A DNA stretch of 64,000 nucleotides, from NCBI GenBank assembly GCA_964019165.1, contig OZ025275.1:11969030-12033029 (forward strand), given 5' to 3'. Shown in pieces: positions 48,280 through 59,400 of the stretch. Source of the stretch: Mastigias papua (lineage: Eukaryota > Cnidaria > Scyphozoa > Rhizostomeae > Mastigiidae). The translations under genes were made by a program, and so were the position numbers. Under the pieces are notes generated by a model. It saw only the letters and a program-made list of their open reading frames with translations. It made no database searches and was not told the DNA's origin. Numbering within the stretch: the first letter of the stretch is position 1; every line of letters begins with the position of its first letter.

Positions 48280-49877
48280 TGTTTCACCTCTTTTATTGGT
48301 CACCACTAACTATCATTTGGTAACTGGCAATAGTATTTGCCATATAAATATGCTTCAATCGCTGTATAAATTGCTATTTTGAAAGTTTCATTGAGTAAAT
48401 AATCTATTACACAAATGCGGTGCTTGGTTTTCTAACGGTTGAAAGCATGGTTTGTCCTGATCCTAATTTGCCTGTATGATGCCATCCTGGTGTCTTGTCG
48501 TAGTGAAAGAAAAAAATTAAATTTTTCGACAGGTTCTCTAGCTTGAATATGTTCTCTGAGGCCTAATAAAGTAACGTTGCGAATTGTTGGTAGAATGAAA
48601 GCAAAATGTTTTGTTCAAATCCACAAAGAAGATCGATCAGCGGCATTTCGAATACTCGATGCATACCGTATTTTATTAGCGGACGATCTTTTTCCTAGTA
48701 AACTCCTTTATTTTCTTTTGATTTATTCATAATGAGCTGACAAGAATAGTTAAATTATATGGCAGGGTTTTTTTAGTGCGTTAAGCGACTGTTTTACAAC
48801 GAATTGATCGTCAGATGTCAAATTGAAATGTGTTTTCGTTGGTACAGCACCTGCCAATTTAAGTATGATAAGAATATATTTTATCATCCCGATCCATCAT
48901 TTTGTGCTTTGCAACTGAGTTTCAGTGCTTCAATAATTTTTATGAATAAAGTGAGAAGAAATCATACGAGGTGAGGTGACTAAGAATGCTCTCACTATTA
49001 CCCGGAAACATGCCAAAGTGACTGTTCTTATACATAGGATGGGTAAAGAGAAAGGCTTTAACTTGAAAAGTCAGACTTTATAATAATGGGCAAAGTGTGA
49101 TTCAAAATTAGCCTTTTATCCACTATAACCTGCATAACAGCACTGCACTGAAATATTCTTGGGAAACAACAGAATACTCTTTGTTCACAAGATATTTTGA
49201 TATCATGCTATGTACATTTGACTCTAATTTCGAACGAAAGTTTCGCGAAATGTCACTTTAAATATATCAAGAAAGAATTAATAAATTTTTGTATATTTGA
49301 AAATTTATGTATGGATTTTACTGTTTGCGTATGGATTTTTAAATGAGAACAGAGTGCATTTGATCTTCTTTGTATTCCTATGAATGCCGCATAGGCCTAC
49401 TTGTTCTTTCCCGCATCAGTGATAAATGATAAACAAATGGTGGGCAGTTACTCAAATAAATACGAATCATAGAGAGACTGTAGTTGATATGCAACAAGGG
49501 CTGAAGTTTGACATCCTAAACATTGATTTACAAGTGGTTTCCTAATTTTAATTACACCTAGACGAAAGCAAATATAGGATTGAATCACTAAATCAACACA
49601 AACATAGCTGTACATGAACCAGTAATGCAGAGTAATGTAAATAAATATACGCGCAACTGCTGATGATAATATTTACTTACAAGTCTTCGGTATTGCGGCT
49701 GATATTTCTTGGAAATACGAGCAGATTTTTCTTCTCACAATTAACAAATGGGGAACCACCACGTTCACCACATACACACATTGATGGGCACGCCAGTGAG
49801 TTCTCGATATTCCCCAGAAAAAAAAATACAGCTAGCCACAGATTTAAAATCTTCGATATTCTTAAACAGCGATCCAT
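35962..49877 (-). CDS. Single-pass LRR receptor (LRRNT, 9 LRRs, LRRCT, Ser/Thr stalk, TM, short tail)
   Basis: Exons: 49877-49681, 45570-45499, 44546-44475, 43787-43704, 43174-43103, 42750-42679, 42443-42372, 41425-41354, 40929-40858, 39440-39369, 39030-38879, 37809-37648, 36622-36508, 36070-35962. All are GT-AG; the total is exactly 465 codons with stop. Residues 1-29 are a signal peptide (hydrophobic core NLWLAVFFFLG); CPSMCVCGERGG opens the cysteine-capped LRRNT. Nine LRRs follow, eight of 24 residues in 72-bp exons and one of 28 (84 bp), for example EQNRIEHLPDRIFANLHRL. LRRCT (about 287-336) has NPIKCTCK and later Cys residues. A Ser/Thr-rich stalk, a TM helix (about 399-421, PLIIGVAIGSVIIVVVIILF) and a basic tail of about 42 residues ending YSMNYNI follow. 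It acts at the cell surface; ligand and orthologue are unknown. Start chosen at the Met before the signal peptide; an upstream Met at 49931 is in frame. Confidence 0.85.
36214..36457. repeat. Degenerate ~100-bp tandem repeat in the last LRR-receptor intron
   Basis: The block GAATTCCTTGAAATGATTTT recurs, diverged, at about 36214, 36311 and 36416. Each copy is followed at similar distances by a GTGGAACT/TGTAAC/TTGAACT block and TACAACA-like blocks. It looks like an old minisatellite with about 100-bp units. The minus-strand open frame across it has no family resemblance. Confidence 0.5.
39673..40013 (+). mobile_element. MITE of the TA-flanked CACG family in an LRR-receptor intron
   Basis: 341 bp flanked by TA (39671-39672 and 40014-40015), with the same orientation and internal order as 13468-13799. 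The ends are CAC(T)n..ATAAGAAAA and TTTTCTTATAAAAAAACGTG. It lies between the exon for the last LRR and the exon for the preceding one. Confidence 0.87.
41600..41739 (+). mobile_element. Truncated MITE of the TA-flanked CACG family
   Basis: The left terminus (TA then CACGGTTTTTTATACGAAAAC) and about 140 bp of the family consensus are present. The copy then breaks off at an ATTC tetranucleotide array, which replaces the rest. It lies in the LRR-receptor intron between exons 42443-42372 and 41425-41354. Confidence 0.75.
41740..41872. repeat. (ATTC)n-type tetranucleotide tract
   Basis: About 130 bp of ATTC/TTCA units with ATTG and ATTA variants, fused to the broken end of the MITE at 41600-41739. 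Confidence 0.85.
47773..47930. mobile_element. TTAA-flanked hairpin MITE in the first LRR-receptor intron
   Basis: 158 bp between TTAA at 47769-47772 and 47931-47934. The two ends, CTGGTTTCCATATAATGG and (other strand) CTGGTTTCCATATAACC, start inverted repeats that continue imperfectly for about 55 bp through GAGTCACA(T/G)ACTGT, so nearly the whole element folds back. No coding capacity. Confidence 0.75.
48204..48276. repeat. (TA)n microsatellite in the first LRR-receptor intron
   Basis: About 36 perfect TA units. The Ile-Tyr frame across it is an artefact. Confidence 0.96.
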
Positions 49878-50779
49878 TTTGAGCTTCAACATAACAAACT
49901 TTAACGTCTCGAAAGCAGTTGCCTTAGTCACCTCTCTAGAGAGCGTTCGGAATAAATTAACTTATAACCTCGAAAAAATGCACATTTGCATAACAATGAC
50001 GAATGCGTGGCCAAAACAGAATAAACTATCTACGAAACAACCGACTGTATTGTTAATGCGGTAATAATTTCAATGCAATTTCTTCTTAAGACCCTACGCC
50101 CAAAAGAGTGGACATTACAGACAAGGATAAACGTTAATTGGATATACAGGACAATTGTTGAAGTTTACTCACACACTAGAAATGCATTGAAAGTATGTAA
50201 ATTAATTAAGAAATAGTACAGTCATTGTCCAACTGCGATCCATGGAATGGTCCTACAATACACAGTTACGGTTGATTGTTCCTAACATTAGGTCACAGCC
50301 ATGCCCACATTAGAAGAGAAAGTCCCTGTGCCTGTATGAGGAGAAACACATGCAGCAAGTTTGTATTGAGTGAGGTCCGATGGGTAAGAATGGAAAAGTC
50401 GAATGGTGGCAAATGCCTATGTAAGAAAAAGAGTGAGAGAAATGGAAAAACTTCTTGGATAATGAAACCTCAGGCATCATAAATGGGTCTCACAGACAAC
50501 ACAAAACGAATGATTACAACGCCAAATCAGTTCTAAGTTGATATTCAATATTGAGATGACATGCTGCCTTCACTGTGTTGCCTAAGGTAATTACTGCTAG
50601 TAACCATGGGAATATATACTATGGTTGTTATTCTTACAAGAGAATTAGCATTTGCATGTCATTTATAATAGCAGAACGCAGAAGATAGTTAGATAAGAGG
50701 ATTCTCAGAGCAAATAAATAGATACATAAAAGCTGAAAACTCCTCGTAAATAAGTGAAGAATTTGCAGTGCTATTTTGA

Positions 50780-50982
50780 GCAAAAGCAGTTTCGTTTTTA
50801 TAATTATAGTAGGTTCGAAATGTAATGACGTAATACATGGAATGCATTGACTTAATTTGTTGTTCAGCAGAACTTATCAGCTGAAGAAACACAGACAGGA
50901 AGGAACAACAAGGCTTGCTTACAAGAATCTTTGAGGCGTAGGACCATGTACCCCATGAAACTGCTAGATCCTTCTAACGCAT
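50780..50982 (+). repeat. 203-bp direct duplicate, copy 1
   Basis: Begins GCAAAAGCAGTTTCG and ends CTAACGCAT. It matches 51561-51763 without indels and with only about ten substitutions by eye. The 3' half is open in one frame in both copies (QESLRxRTMYPMKLLDP). Confidence 0.9.
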
Positions 50983-51560
50983 TCAAGTTGTTGCATTGAA
51001 TTGTAAGTGGCTATCATATCTGGTGTAAATTATTCGCAGAGTTTGTAGCTCAATGTAATCAACGCAAGCAGTAAACAACTTTCGTATGATTGTTTAGGTA
51101 GACAAAGGAAACATTTCCCGTTCATCAAATTCTGCTGTGGAAAGCACTAACATCACGTGCCAACTAGTAGAAGGAACCGAAATAATTTCTTTCCTACGTT
51201 AACAGGATTGGAGTGACACATGTATAACAAGGAGGGATAACAAAACGGTGTGTAAATAATTAATCAAGTAAACGAGGTCAAAGAGGCCTACAGTACCAGC
51301 ACATGTTTTCAAAAAGGCGAATCTCGTAACTAGTACTTCAATCCAATAGGTGTCAATTCATTAAAACAGCCAAAGATTCAAAGCATTGCTAAGGCAATTA
51401 CCTGCACAAAAGCTAAATGCTATTGTAGCACGCTCTTTCGAATTATCGAGAAATCCACCTGTTGCATGCAAATCGTCTTATAAAAACTCGTTGGAATTTT
51501 TGCCGTGATACATTGACACAAATTATAGCGCATATACACCATCACAGATGAGGTATATGC

Positions 51561-51763
51561 GCAAAAGCAGTTTCGTTTTTATAACTATAGTAGGTTCGGA
51601 ATGTAATGACGTAATACATGGAATGCATTGACTTCATTTGTTGTTCAGCAGAACTTATCAGCTGAAGAAACGCAAATAGGAAGGAACAACAAGGCTTGCT
51701 TACAAGAATCTTTGAGGCATAGGACCATGTACCCCATGAAACTGCTAGATCCTCCTAACGCAT
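51561..51763 (+). repeat. 203-bp direct duplicate, copy 2, between 25-bp direct repeats
   Basis: Copy of 50780-50982. It sits between two identical 25-bp stretches (51529-51553 and 51759-51783, starting CGCATATACACCATCAC), as if the copy had been inserted with a long target duplication or by template switching. The left 25-mer is also part of a small palindrome (GCGCATATAC...GTATATGCGC is approximated). Confidence 0.88.
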
Positions 51764-54203
51764 ATACACCATCACAGATGAGGATATTTTCTCCAGCGCA
51801 AAAATATGGAGCGAACATAATGGATCGAGTAAATAATGGATCCTAAGTAACATAATGCGCATAGATGAAATCAAGGTGTCAAATAATACATTTCCATGTA
51901 CATATGTATATTTGCAAATGCACACTGTAATCTATGTCGTACGTTGTTTCGTATATTGCTATTCATGAATAAAGGTAAATAAAAAGTAGTCGCGAATGCA
52001 TTGACAATGTTCCAGGTTGTCGAATTTCCAAAAGTATGGATGCTTCATTACAGAAAATTGGAAAGCGGACTAGATAGAATGCAAGAGAGAAATCTAGGGA
52101 TTGAGCTTGTAGATTTTGAACCAAGCAACGATCATCTATTGGAAAAGACAGCGCGTCATCCATTCATTAGGGAGGAAAATCTGCAGTTCCTCTGCATTGA
52201 AAAACATGCAATTCAAGATCTAAAAACAACTTGCGACTAGCAAATGATGAGGACAGCAGGATACGTCACTGATAATATCAAATTTATGGGCAACAAGGTT
52301 TTGAAGACACTTCCTACGGATGTAAAGAGGATCGGCTCTTTGGAAGTTTTCGAAAGCAATATCAAGGCATACAAATGTCTTGGCTGCAGCTGCAGACAAT
52401 TTAAAATATTTATAATGGTGTAGAAGCTTTTAACTGAGTATCTGTGAATTGTTAGGTGTCTAATGTAGTTTTAACTTGTGTCTATAACGCAGTTTACATA
52501 GTTTGTTTTCGTTAGCAATTCTCTAGATAGATAATTACAAGCTAAAGAATAAAAAATAACTAAAATCATAATTTGTTGTAAACATCTTCATTCTTTGATA
52601 ATGATTAATTACAGCTGTACACCTCATTAATAACAGGCAGTATATAATTGACTGTTTTAACATTGGTAGATAATGTGTTAACAATAAAACAGAAGTGATA
52701 ATACTAAACATAAGTAAAAAAGAACAAAAAGAAAAAGAACAGGAAAAAGAACAGAGAAAAAGAAAAAGAATAATAAAAAACAGAATTGAATGCAGCAATG
52801 CTAGGGTATAACTATTATTTTAAACAAATATATTTCGTAAAATTAAATGACCAACATGCATTTGACAAAAAAGTCAATGCGATCAATCAACTAAAAAATG
52901 TTTTTAAGGAAATAGGAAGCAAAAATTTGAAACCAGAAATGGGAAAATCAATAGAAGAAAATGGAAAAATGTCAAAACAAAAGATAAATCAGAGCTTGTC
53001 AAACAGAAAATAGGTAGATGGTGTATTAAGCCTCTGCAGGACTTCTACTTACTTATCTACCAATTGCTGATCTTCAAAATGCGAAAAATTTGCTCTCGAT
53101 CAGACACCAAAGGATAACAAGAGAGAGTTATTGATGGTAGCAAAAGAACACATTCCATGTGTTTGCAAATTGTCAAGTAAAAATAGTGGCCAAAGAGAAT
53201 AATGACATTTGAAGGACCTGCTACACACAATTGAAAGCATATAGCTCCAGGATGTGAAGTACTTGCCAAGTTAGATTAAATCGAATGGAGCAACTAAGTG
53301 GCTATGCTCATATATGTATAAACCCACTGGGTTATCTGTAATGATATTTGAATCAAAGCTTCATATAAGTGGTATGAACATAAACCTGACACAGAAACTA
53401 ATAACGATACACAAACAATCTTCTGCGAAATGGGAAAGTAGAAAGACAGATATAAATTCAAATAGACCTGTTATCATCAATAACGACAAAGCGAGCGCAA
53501 CTTTCAAACTAAATGATATTGCTACTGCATGTAAAAAGATGTGGCATCCAAAGAAATGAAAAAGAAAAGTAATCAGCAAGGTCTAGAAATCGAAACTAAA
53601 CAGTACGTGGAAAATGAAAACGGAAGTCATATCCATAGTTATAGTAGAGCTTGGCACCATCAGAAAAGGCATGGAAGATGATATCAGGAACATCTTGGAA
53701 TATAAGAATAATCGGACAGTGCAAAAGACATGCACACTGTGGACCAGCAGGGTCCTTCACGAAGTGCTTACCATTTGGACTCTATGATAGAACATACTTT
53801 CAGTGTGTTACCTCTACCTGATGAAGGAACAAAGCAACTAGTGTAAAATTAAGTTCGTAGAAATAATAATAATAATAATAGCAATAATGATTGCCGTACG
53901 AAATGACGTTACGTTTTCTTTACTGCAGGGAGGGAGCTTTCCGTGTTGAGGATTCTCCGTGCAGTAACTGTAGCTTAATGACACTTCAAACAGTTGACGT
54001 AAGAAAGGACTTCCATCAAAACTAACTGTTTGCAATGCCAGAGGAATTGAAGATACCAGATGGAGGTAAGAAATCGAAGGGACCTAAGGATACCTTATGG
54101 CTAACTGGAAACTAGGCATAAGATGAACTATAGTTCATCAATAGCCATTGGTATCAGTAGCTGGTAATTTAATAACAGCAGTCTCCTTAAACTTGGCGTA
54201 ATA

Positions 54204-54557
54204 CACGTATTTTTTTATAAGAAAAAAGTTTATAAGAAAATGAGGCTCAAATGGCCAAAATCTTAAGAAAATCCTAAGAAAATCACAAGGCTCAAGTTCA
54301 AGAAAATGCCAAGAAAATCATAGTTCATCTTCTTTACATGCCAGAAACTGATATTGGCTTATTTTTGCAAACTCTCGTACAAAGATCGAGACTTATGGTG
54401 GCCCAACAAATACAGAGTAGCCTGTTTCAGCCATTTTATTCCTGCAAAAGATAAGACAATCTTAAGAAAATCTTGAGAAAATCTCTGCCTCAAATTCGTG
54501 AAAAGTTAAGAAAATTGCGCCTCAGGAAAAAAGTATTTTTCTTTAAAAAAAATCGTG
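54204..54557 (-). mobile_element. MITE of the TA-flanked CACG family, inverted orientation
   Basis: 354 bp flanked by TA (54202-54203 and 54558-54559). It is the reverse complement of the family layout at 39673-40013, sharing long blocks such as TGGTGGCCCAACAAATACAG and CAAACTCTCGTACAAAGATC. This pair looks the most similar of the family and therefore the youngest. Confidence 0.87.
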
Positions 54558-54559
54558 TA

Positions 54560-55698
54560 ATCAATTGGTACCCTTCTAATCTTTCACTCAGGTTTCGTGT
54601 TATTCCAATCATTCTAGCAACAAATTCATCCAAAACATTCAAACTTTAAAAGAAAATCTCTCTTTAAGTCTCAGTGAAATCTGGAATAATACAACCCGGG
54701 TTGTACATTTTTAAAGTTTAGTGCAAAATCGTTATCTCCCTGACAGCTTAAAGCTGCATTTGACGTGTAAAGTAGGTGATTGATAAATGCACTACGACCA
54801 CGATAGTCTACAAACAATGACTGGGTTCTTGAGACCTGAGAAAATTCGACGAGTCCATAAAGTTTAAAAAATTCCAATTTTCACGAAAGTCCATCATCTC
54901 TCTGATTTAACTCACGCATATATTTGGCTAATCTATGTATTCCTATGCCATGTTTCTGCTGCAACGCGTATCTACGTCTATAGCATTATATTGAAAATAC
55001 AACATGCCTTTCTATTGAGAGGTACAAAACATCATAATTCAAACATTTTGTCAAGGAAATCCGAAGAACGTTTTGATTCTGAAATTCTAAATTAGCTAAG
55101 AAAGTTTCAATACTGCGGCAAAAAGCTTTCATATTGAAAAGACAAATTTGCAAATTACGTCAAAGCATGCGGATGCTTGTGATGATACGAATGCCAAAAA
55201 TGGTGGACAGAGGATAAACAAATATCTAGAAAACGTTGTCTAGTAAAATCAATAGTATTCTCTATCATTTCTCGTGAAAATATTTGCTACATCTTCTATC
55301 CAATATTCTATGAATTCGTTAGATCATAAGTCATTTGCATTGAATCTGAACGACAGAAACGATTCTCACTTAAGACACATCTACGTTTTATTTATTACAC
55401 GGTAGATTATACAATTTACTAAGGCCGCGTCCACACGTACACGTAAATATACTTATACCTATATGTAATTTTGATAGTCACATTAAACTATTTTCATCTG
55501 TATATTCTGCTTTGTATCATTCAATGGCAACTGCAAACGAAGAATTAAAAGAAAATGAATGGTGAAGATAAATAGCCATATCTAAGTAACCTCAGAAAAA
55601 ATGATTCATTCACAGAAAGGAAATTTTCTATCATCATTCGTGAAGAACTTTCACAGTTTCATGCAGTTTTGCCATGCTTGGGTCCTTATATGAGCAAG
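54560..55698. other. Intergenic, nothing recognised
   Basis: AT-rich sequence with no coding frame of recognisable family and no clear repeat boundary. Confidence 0.5.
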
Positions 55699-55990
55699 CC
55701 AGAGTCCAGAAAAATGCCCAACCTTCCTCCGGCTATCGATTCTTCATCACAAACCTTCCTCTTCTAAGACTATCAAAATTAGCCAAAGTTTTTTAACTCT
55801 GCATTGTGCATGTCTCAGAAGCTTTTACTGTAAATGGGCTATGCCTTTCACAGTCAATGACGCATTATATGAGAACTTTGCTGAAACTGGATTGTTGATA
55901 CAAATTTCAAAACCTTCCTCAAATACGACATAAAGAGCAAACTTTTCCTCCGGCCCAGAGCCGTGGAGCCATGTCTTTTCTGGACTCTGG
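55699..55990. mobile_element. MITE with CCAGAGTCCAG termini and 6-bp duplication
   Basis: 292 bp with inverted ends CCAGAGTCCAGAAAA and TTTTCTGGACTCTGG, flanked by AGCAAG on both sides (55693-55698 and 55991-55996). CTTCCTCCGGC near the left end and CTTTTCCTCCGGC near the right lie in direct orientation. Non-coding. Confidence 0.7.
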
Positions 55991-56129
55991 AGCAAGCAAG
56001 AGATTCACTTTACAGCTGAAAAAGTTACAATAACACATGCCCCTAAAATCAAACTGGAATTTGACAAAACATGTGGAAATCATCATTTGATAAATATATT
56101 TAAGTTTAAACTCTCTACTATCTTATGCA

Positions 56130-56386
56130 GCATGCACTATACGGACGAGTGGCATGAGAGCTTGTCTGCTATGGGGGAGATTGATTGTTCCAGGCGCACC
56201 TCAGGTTATTGTTTTGGTACTGGCCCACTGTCCACTCAGTAGCAAATGGGCACCAGATGGCAAATCTTGGCAAATAATGACGGCGAGAAACGGGACAGGC
56301 ATCTATACCTCAATATGTTGACGATCCATGGTAAGTGTACTCTCTAACAGGCACTCTTCAACATACAGAATCATATTTGGGGCTTA
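56130..56386 (+). mobile_element. SINE-like copy related to 5640-5896
   Basis: Shares the CCACTGTCCAC(C/T)CAG(C/T)AGCAAATGGG block and the 3' part with the copy in the USP7 intron. The tRNA-like 5' end is degraded here. It lies just downstream of the DTD2 stop codon and could contribute to the DTD2 3' UTR. Confidence 0.55.
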
Positions 56387-56475
56387 CCCTTAACTGTACA
56401 TGTTATCTTATAACACTTACCTAGGCAAAGCTGAATCTTGTTTACCAGAGCCAAACTGTTGCACACTTCATCTGT

Positions 56476-59400
56476 TCAGAAATCAAAACAATGCGAATAT
56501 GGTCCATTTGTCTCCATACTAAGAACTTGTCGATTTCCATATATTCCTGTCGGGCAAACAAAACATAAAATGACAAAGAAAGCTAACAAGAGAGCAAAAT
56601 GGAAGCTAAAGAAGAGACAGAGTGAGGCACCAATCGGTTGTTATATAAAAATGCACTTCCATTCTGCCTGTTTGTGACAGAGCACTCACAGAAACTTCAT
56701 AATGATATATGCCAGGGGGTGTCTAAACTATGGCCTGTAAGGTATCTGCAGCCCATGGATCATCTGCAGCCTACAGTTTGCAGTCTAGGTTTTACTAGCC
56801 CACAGCAAAGGTTATTATGTGCTTTAAGCTATAAGCTTACTTAATTTCAAATTCATTGCAGAGCAAGAACGACGATGAAAAAAATCATATTAAGGTTGAT
56901 GTTAATTCACCATCCATTTTTCCTTAATTACGTAGACATTAAGACAAATCCATAAAGACACATCCATGATACAAACGTTTCGGACCATTTCCAAGGTCCA
57001 TCATCAGTGTAAAAATCACTTACACTGATGATGGACCTTGGAAATGGTCCGAAACGTTTGTATCATGGATGTATCTTTATGGATTTGTCTTAATGTCTAC
57101 GTAATTAAGGAAAAATGGATGGTGAATTAACATCAACCTTAAAATGATTTTTTTCATCGTCGTTCTTGCTCTGCGATTTATTGTTTGGCTGCGCTTTCCA
57201 CCAGATGTTCCAATTTCAAGTTCAGTAATGCACATTGTGCATATGGAGTGTGGCCCAGCTCATTGTTAATTTTTCCATGCTTGGACCTCACTAGGAAACT
57301 TTCAACACTCCTGGTTCAAGCATATAACATAACAGGGGAAGAATACAATGAATAATTGAAATATCCTTCAAGACCAGGCCACAATCTGGTGGTCCTACAA
57401 AGTATTTGGACATTCATTGATTTATGTATTATTGATTAATATCTGAAAAAAGTTCTAGATAAAGCCAGAATCATACCATTGTGCACAGCTTGGCCAGAGA
57501 AACTCTCAGAGTTTTCAACAACTGACTAAAACATGAGAAAGTAATTCAAAGCACAAACTGCAGTCAGCTAATTCAGGGAAAAATCAGGGAAATATCAGAG
57601 AAATTGACTTCCCTTACTTAGCAGACACCTTGTTATATGAAAATAAAGACTTTTAAATTTTTTTTTCACAGAATAAAAAGACCAGTCTTTATATAAAGTA
57701 AGCCTATAGTACTTTCACCATCATCTTCTGTGAAGAGGGATGATATGAGAGGTAGAATGGAGGCTGCTGTGATGGCATAATTTTTGGGTGGGGCAAATTG
57801 AGGATTTACATACAGTATTTCATTGATGGATACAAATAGGAGCAAAACAACTGATGTTCTTTAATACTCTCTTCAACTCCATTTGGAAAATCCCAAAAAA
57901 CACCATCCCTTTGTAAACATCAATGATGTACCAAGCAAAGACTAGGAATTGACTTGGGATCAGAGATGTAATTGGCCATTTCTGGTTGAGTAGCAAGAAG
58001 GGTAGGTACATTTTGATCACATAGCAGGTTTTTGTTCAGCATTCAAAAAAAGAACTTGGAATGGTCACTGATCACTTGGAGGAAAAAGTTAATTATGATT
58101 GATGCCACTTAAATATGCAATAAAAACTAATTGCCAGCACTTCTGAAAGAAACCTTCACTTCAAAACATATCATACACAACATATACAACTTCCAAACAC
58201 TTCCATATAAAAAATTCAGCCTTTTGAATGTAATTTTGGAATAAAAAAGAAAATTATGACATCAACTGAATGCATACTTACATTCACTAATCTGACAAAC
58301 TCTTCATACAAAAACACACCTTCTTCTTTTGGAATATTTGAATGGTATCTATAAAACAAACCAGGGGAATTCTTAAAGCCACTTTAAAAAGTCAAAGGAT
58401 CAAGTATGGGAATGCTGGTCTCAAAGTGCATACATCAGGCAAAATATATACAAGAAGTAAATAACATTGTGTACAGAATGCTGTGTACATACTGTGTTAC
58501 TTTGCCCTTCATCTTACCACCAAGTGTTGCCTAGAATGAAATGAGTTTGGAATTAGAAGTATGCATGGTATCAAGCCTCTAAACACCACTAATTTTTGGA
58601 GCTTTTAGCTCCTGAACCTTCAAAACTGACAAAAGTGAGCTATGCTAAGAAGAGTACCACAAATATCTCCTGTCATCAACATTCTGATAGGATTAAAAAT
58701 GACTCTTACCATGTATAGGACATATCCCTTTTCTCAGTTCTTGTAATGCATGCATATTTCAATGAAACAATAAAGCAAAACCCAGGAAAATAAAAGAAGA
58801 AAGCTCCATCAAGGAAAACTGATGCCTCAAATGTCATTGAAATGTAGTTTAGTTTGGTGGTCTTCTTAATTTCTTTTAATTGCAGGGATGTCAATATTGT
58901 TGGAGAATATGTGTTGCAGTAAGGAAAAATCTTGTCATAAAGCTGTCTATTCAGTCAGGGAATTGGTAGTTATTTTTAAATTATAAAAAGTGTGCTGTTC
59001 AAATTAGGAGGTCATATGCTCAGAAGAAAAAAACTTTCTTTTGTAGAAGAATGAGCAGGAAAATCAATGTTTCTATTTATAAGATACACTGAGCAAACTC
59101 AAGAACACTTCAAAAAGGCACATATTGCAGATGGCAAGATATCATAACTGTGAGCAATGAGGCCATATTGGGAAATATTACTATAACATACATACAAGTT
59201 AAAAGATGGTAAATTTATACCATAGATACATCATATTTATTTTTTAACAGACCTGTGGTATAATGAGGACATCACCAGGCAAGTCTAGTATTGAAACATT
59301 CTTTTGTCTTTTGTCACAATAACTCAGCTTGACATTCAGAACACTAGTAACTAAAAATAATGCATAATCAATGTTGAATAATGAAAGTTATTAATTTACT

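Larger units (their letters stand above)
49878..54203. other. Intergenic upstream of the LRR receptor
   Basis: Holds the LRR-receptor promoter (not localised), a 203-bp direct duplication (50780-50982 and 51561-51763), an A-rich low-complexity tract near 52700-52790, and small open frames (52001-52240, 52786-53013, 53314-53559) whose products have no motif I recognise. These frames lack clear splice partners and could be remnants of an unknown element. Confidence 0.5.

Noticed and set aside
52001..53559. Three small plus-strand frames of 75-81 codons
   Set aside because: No recognisable domains, no consistent splice joining, strongly A-rich composition; not supported as genes.
57178..57345. 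Open frame (minus) next to the foldback, containing LGHTPYAQCALLN
   Set aside because: Considered as a DTD2 exon, but phases and sequence fit the exon 57525-57477 instead; probably transposon sequence.
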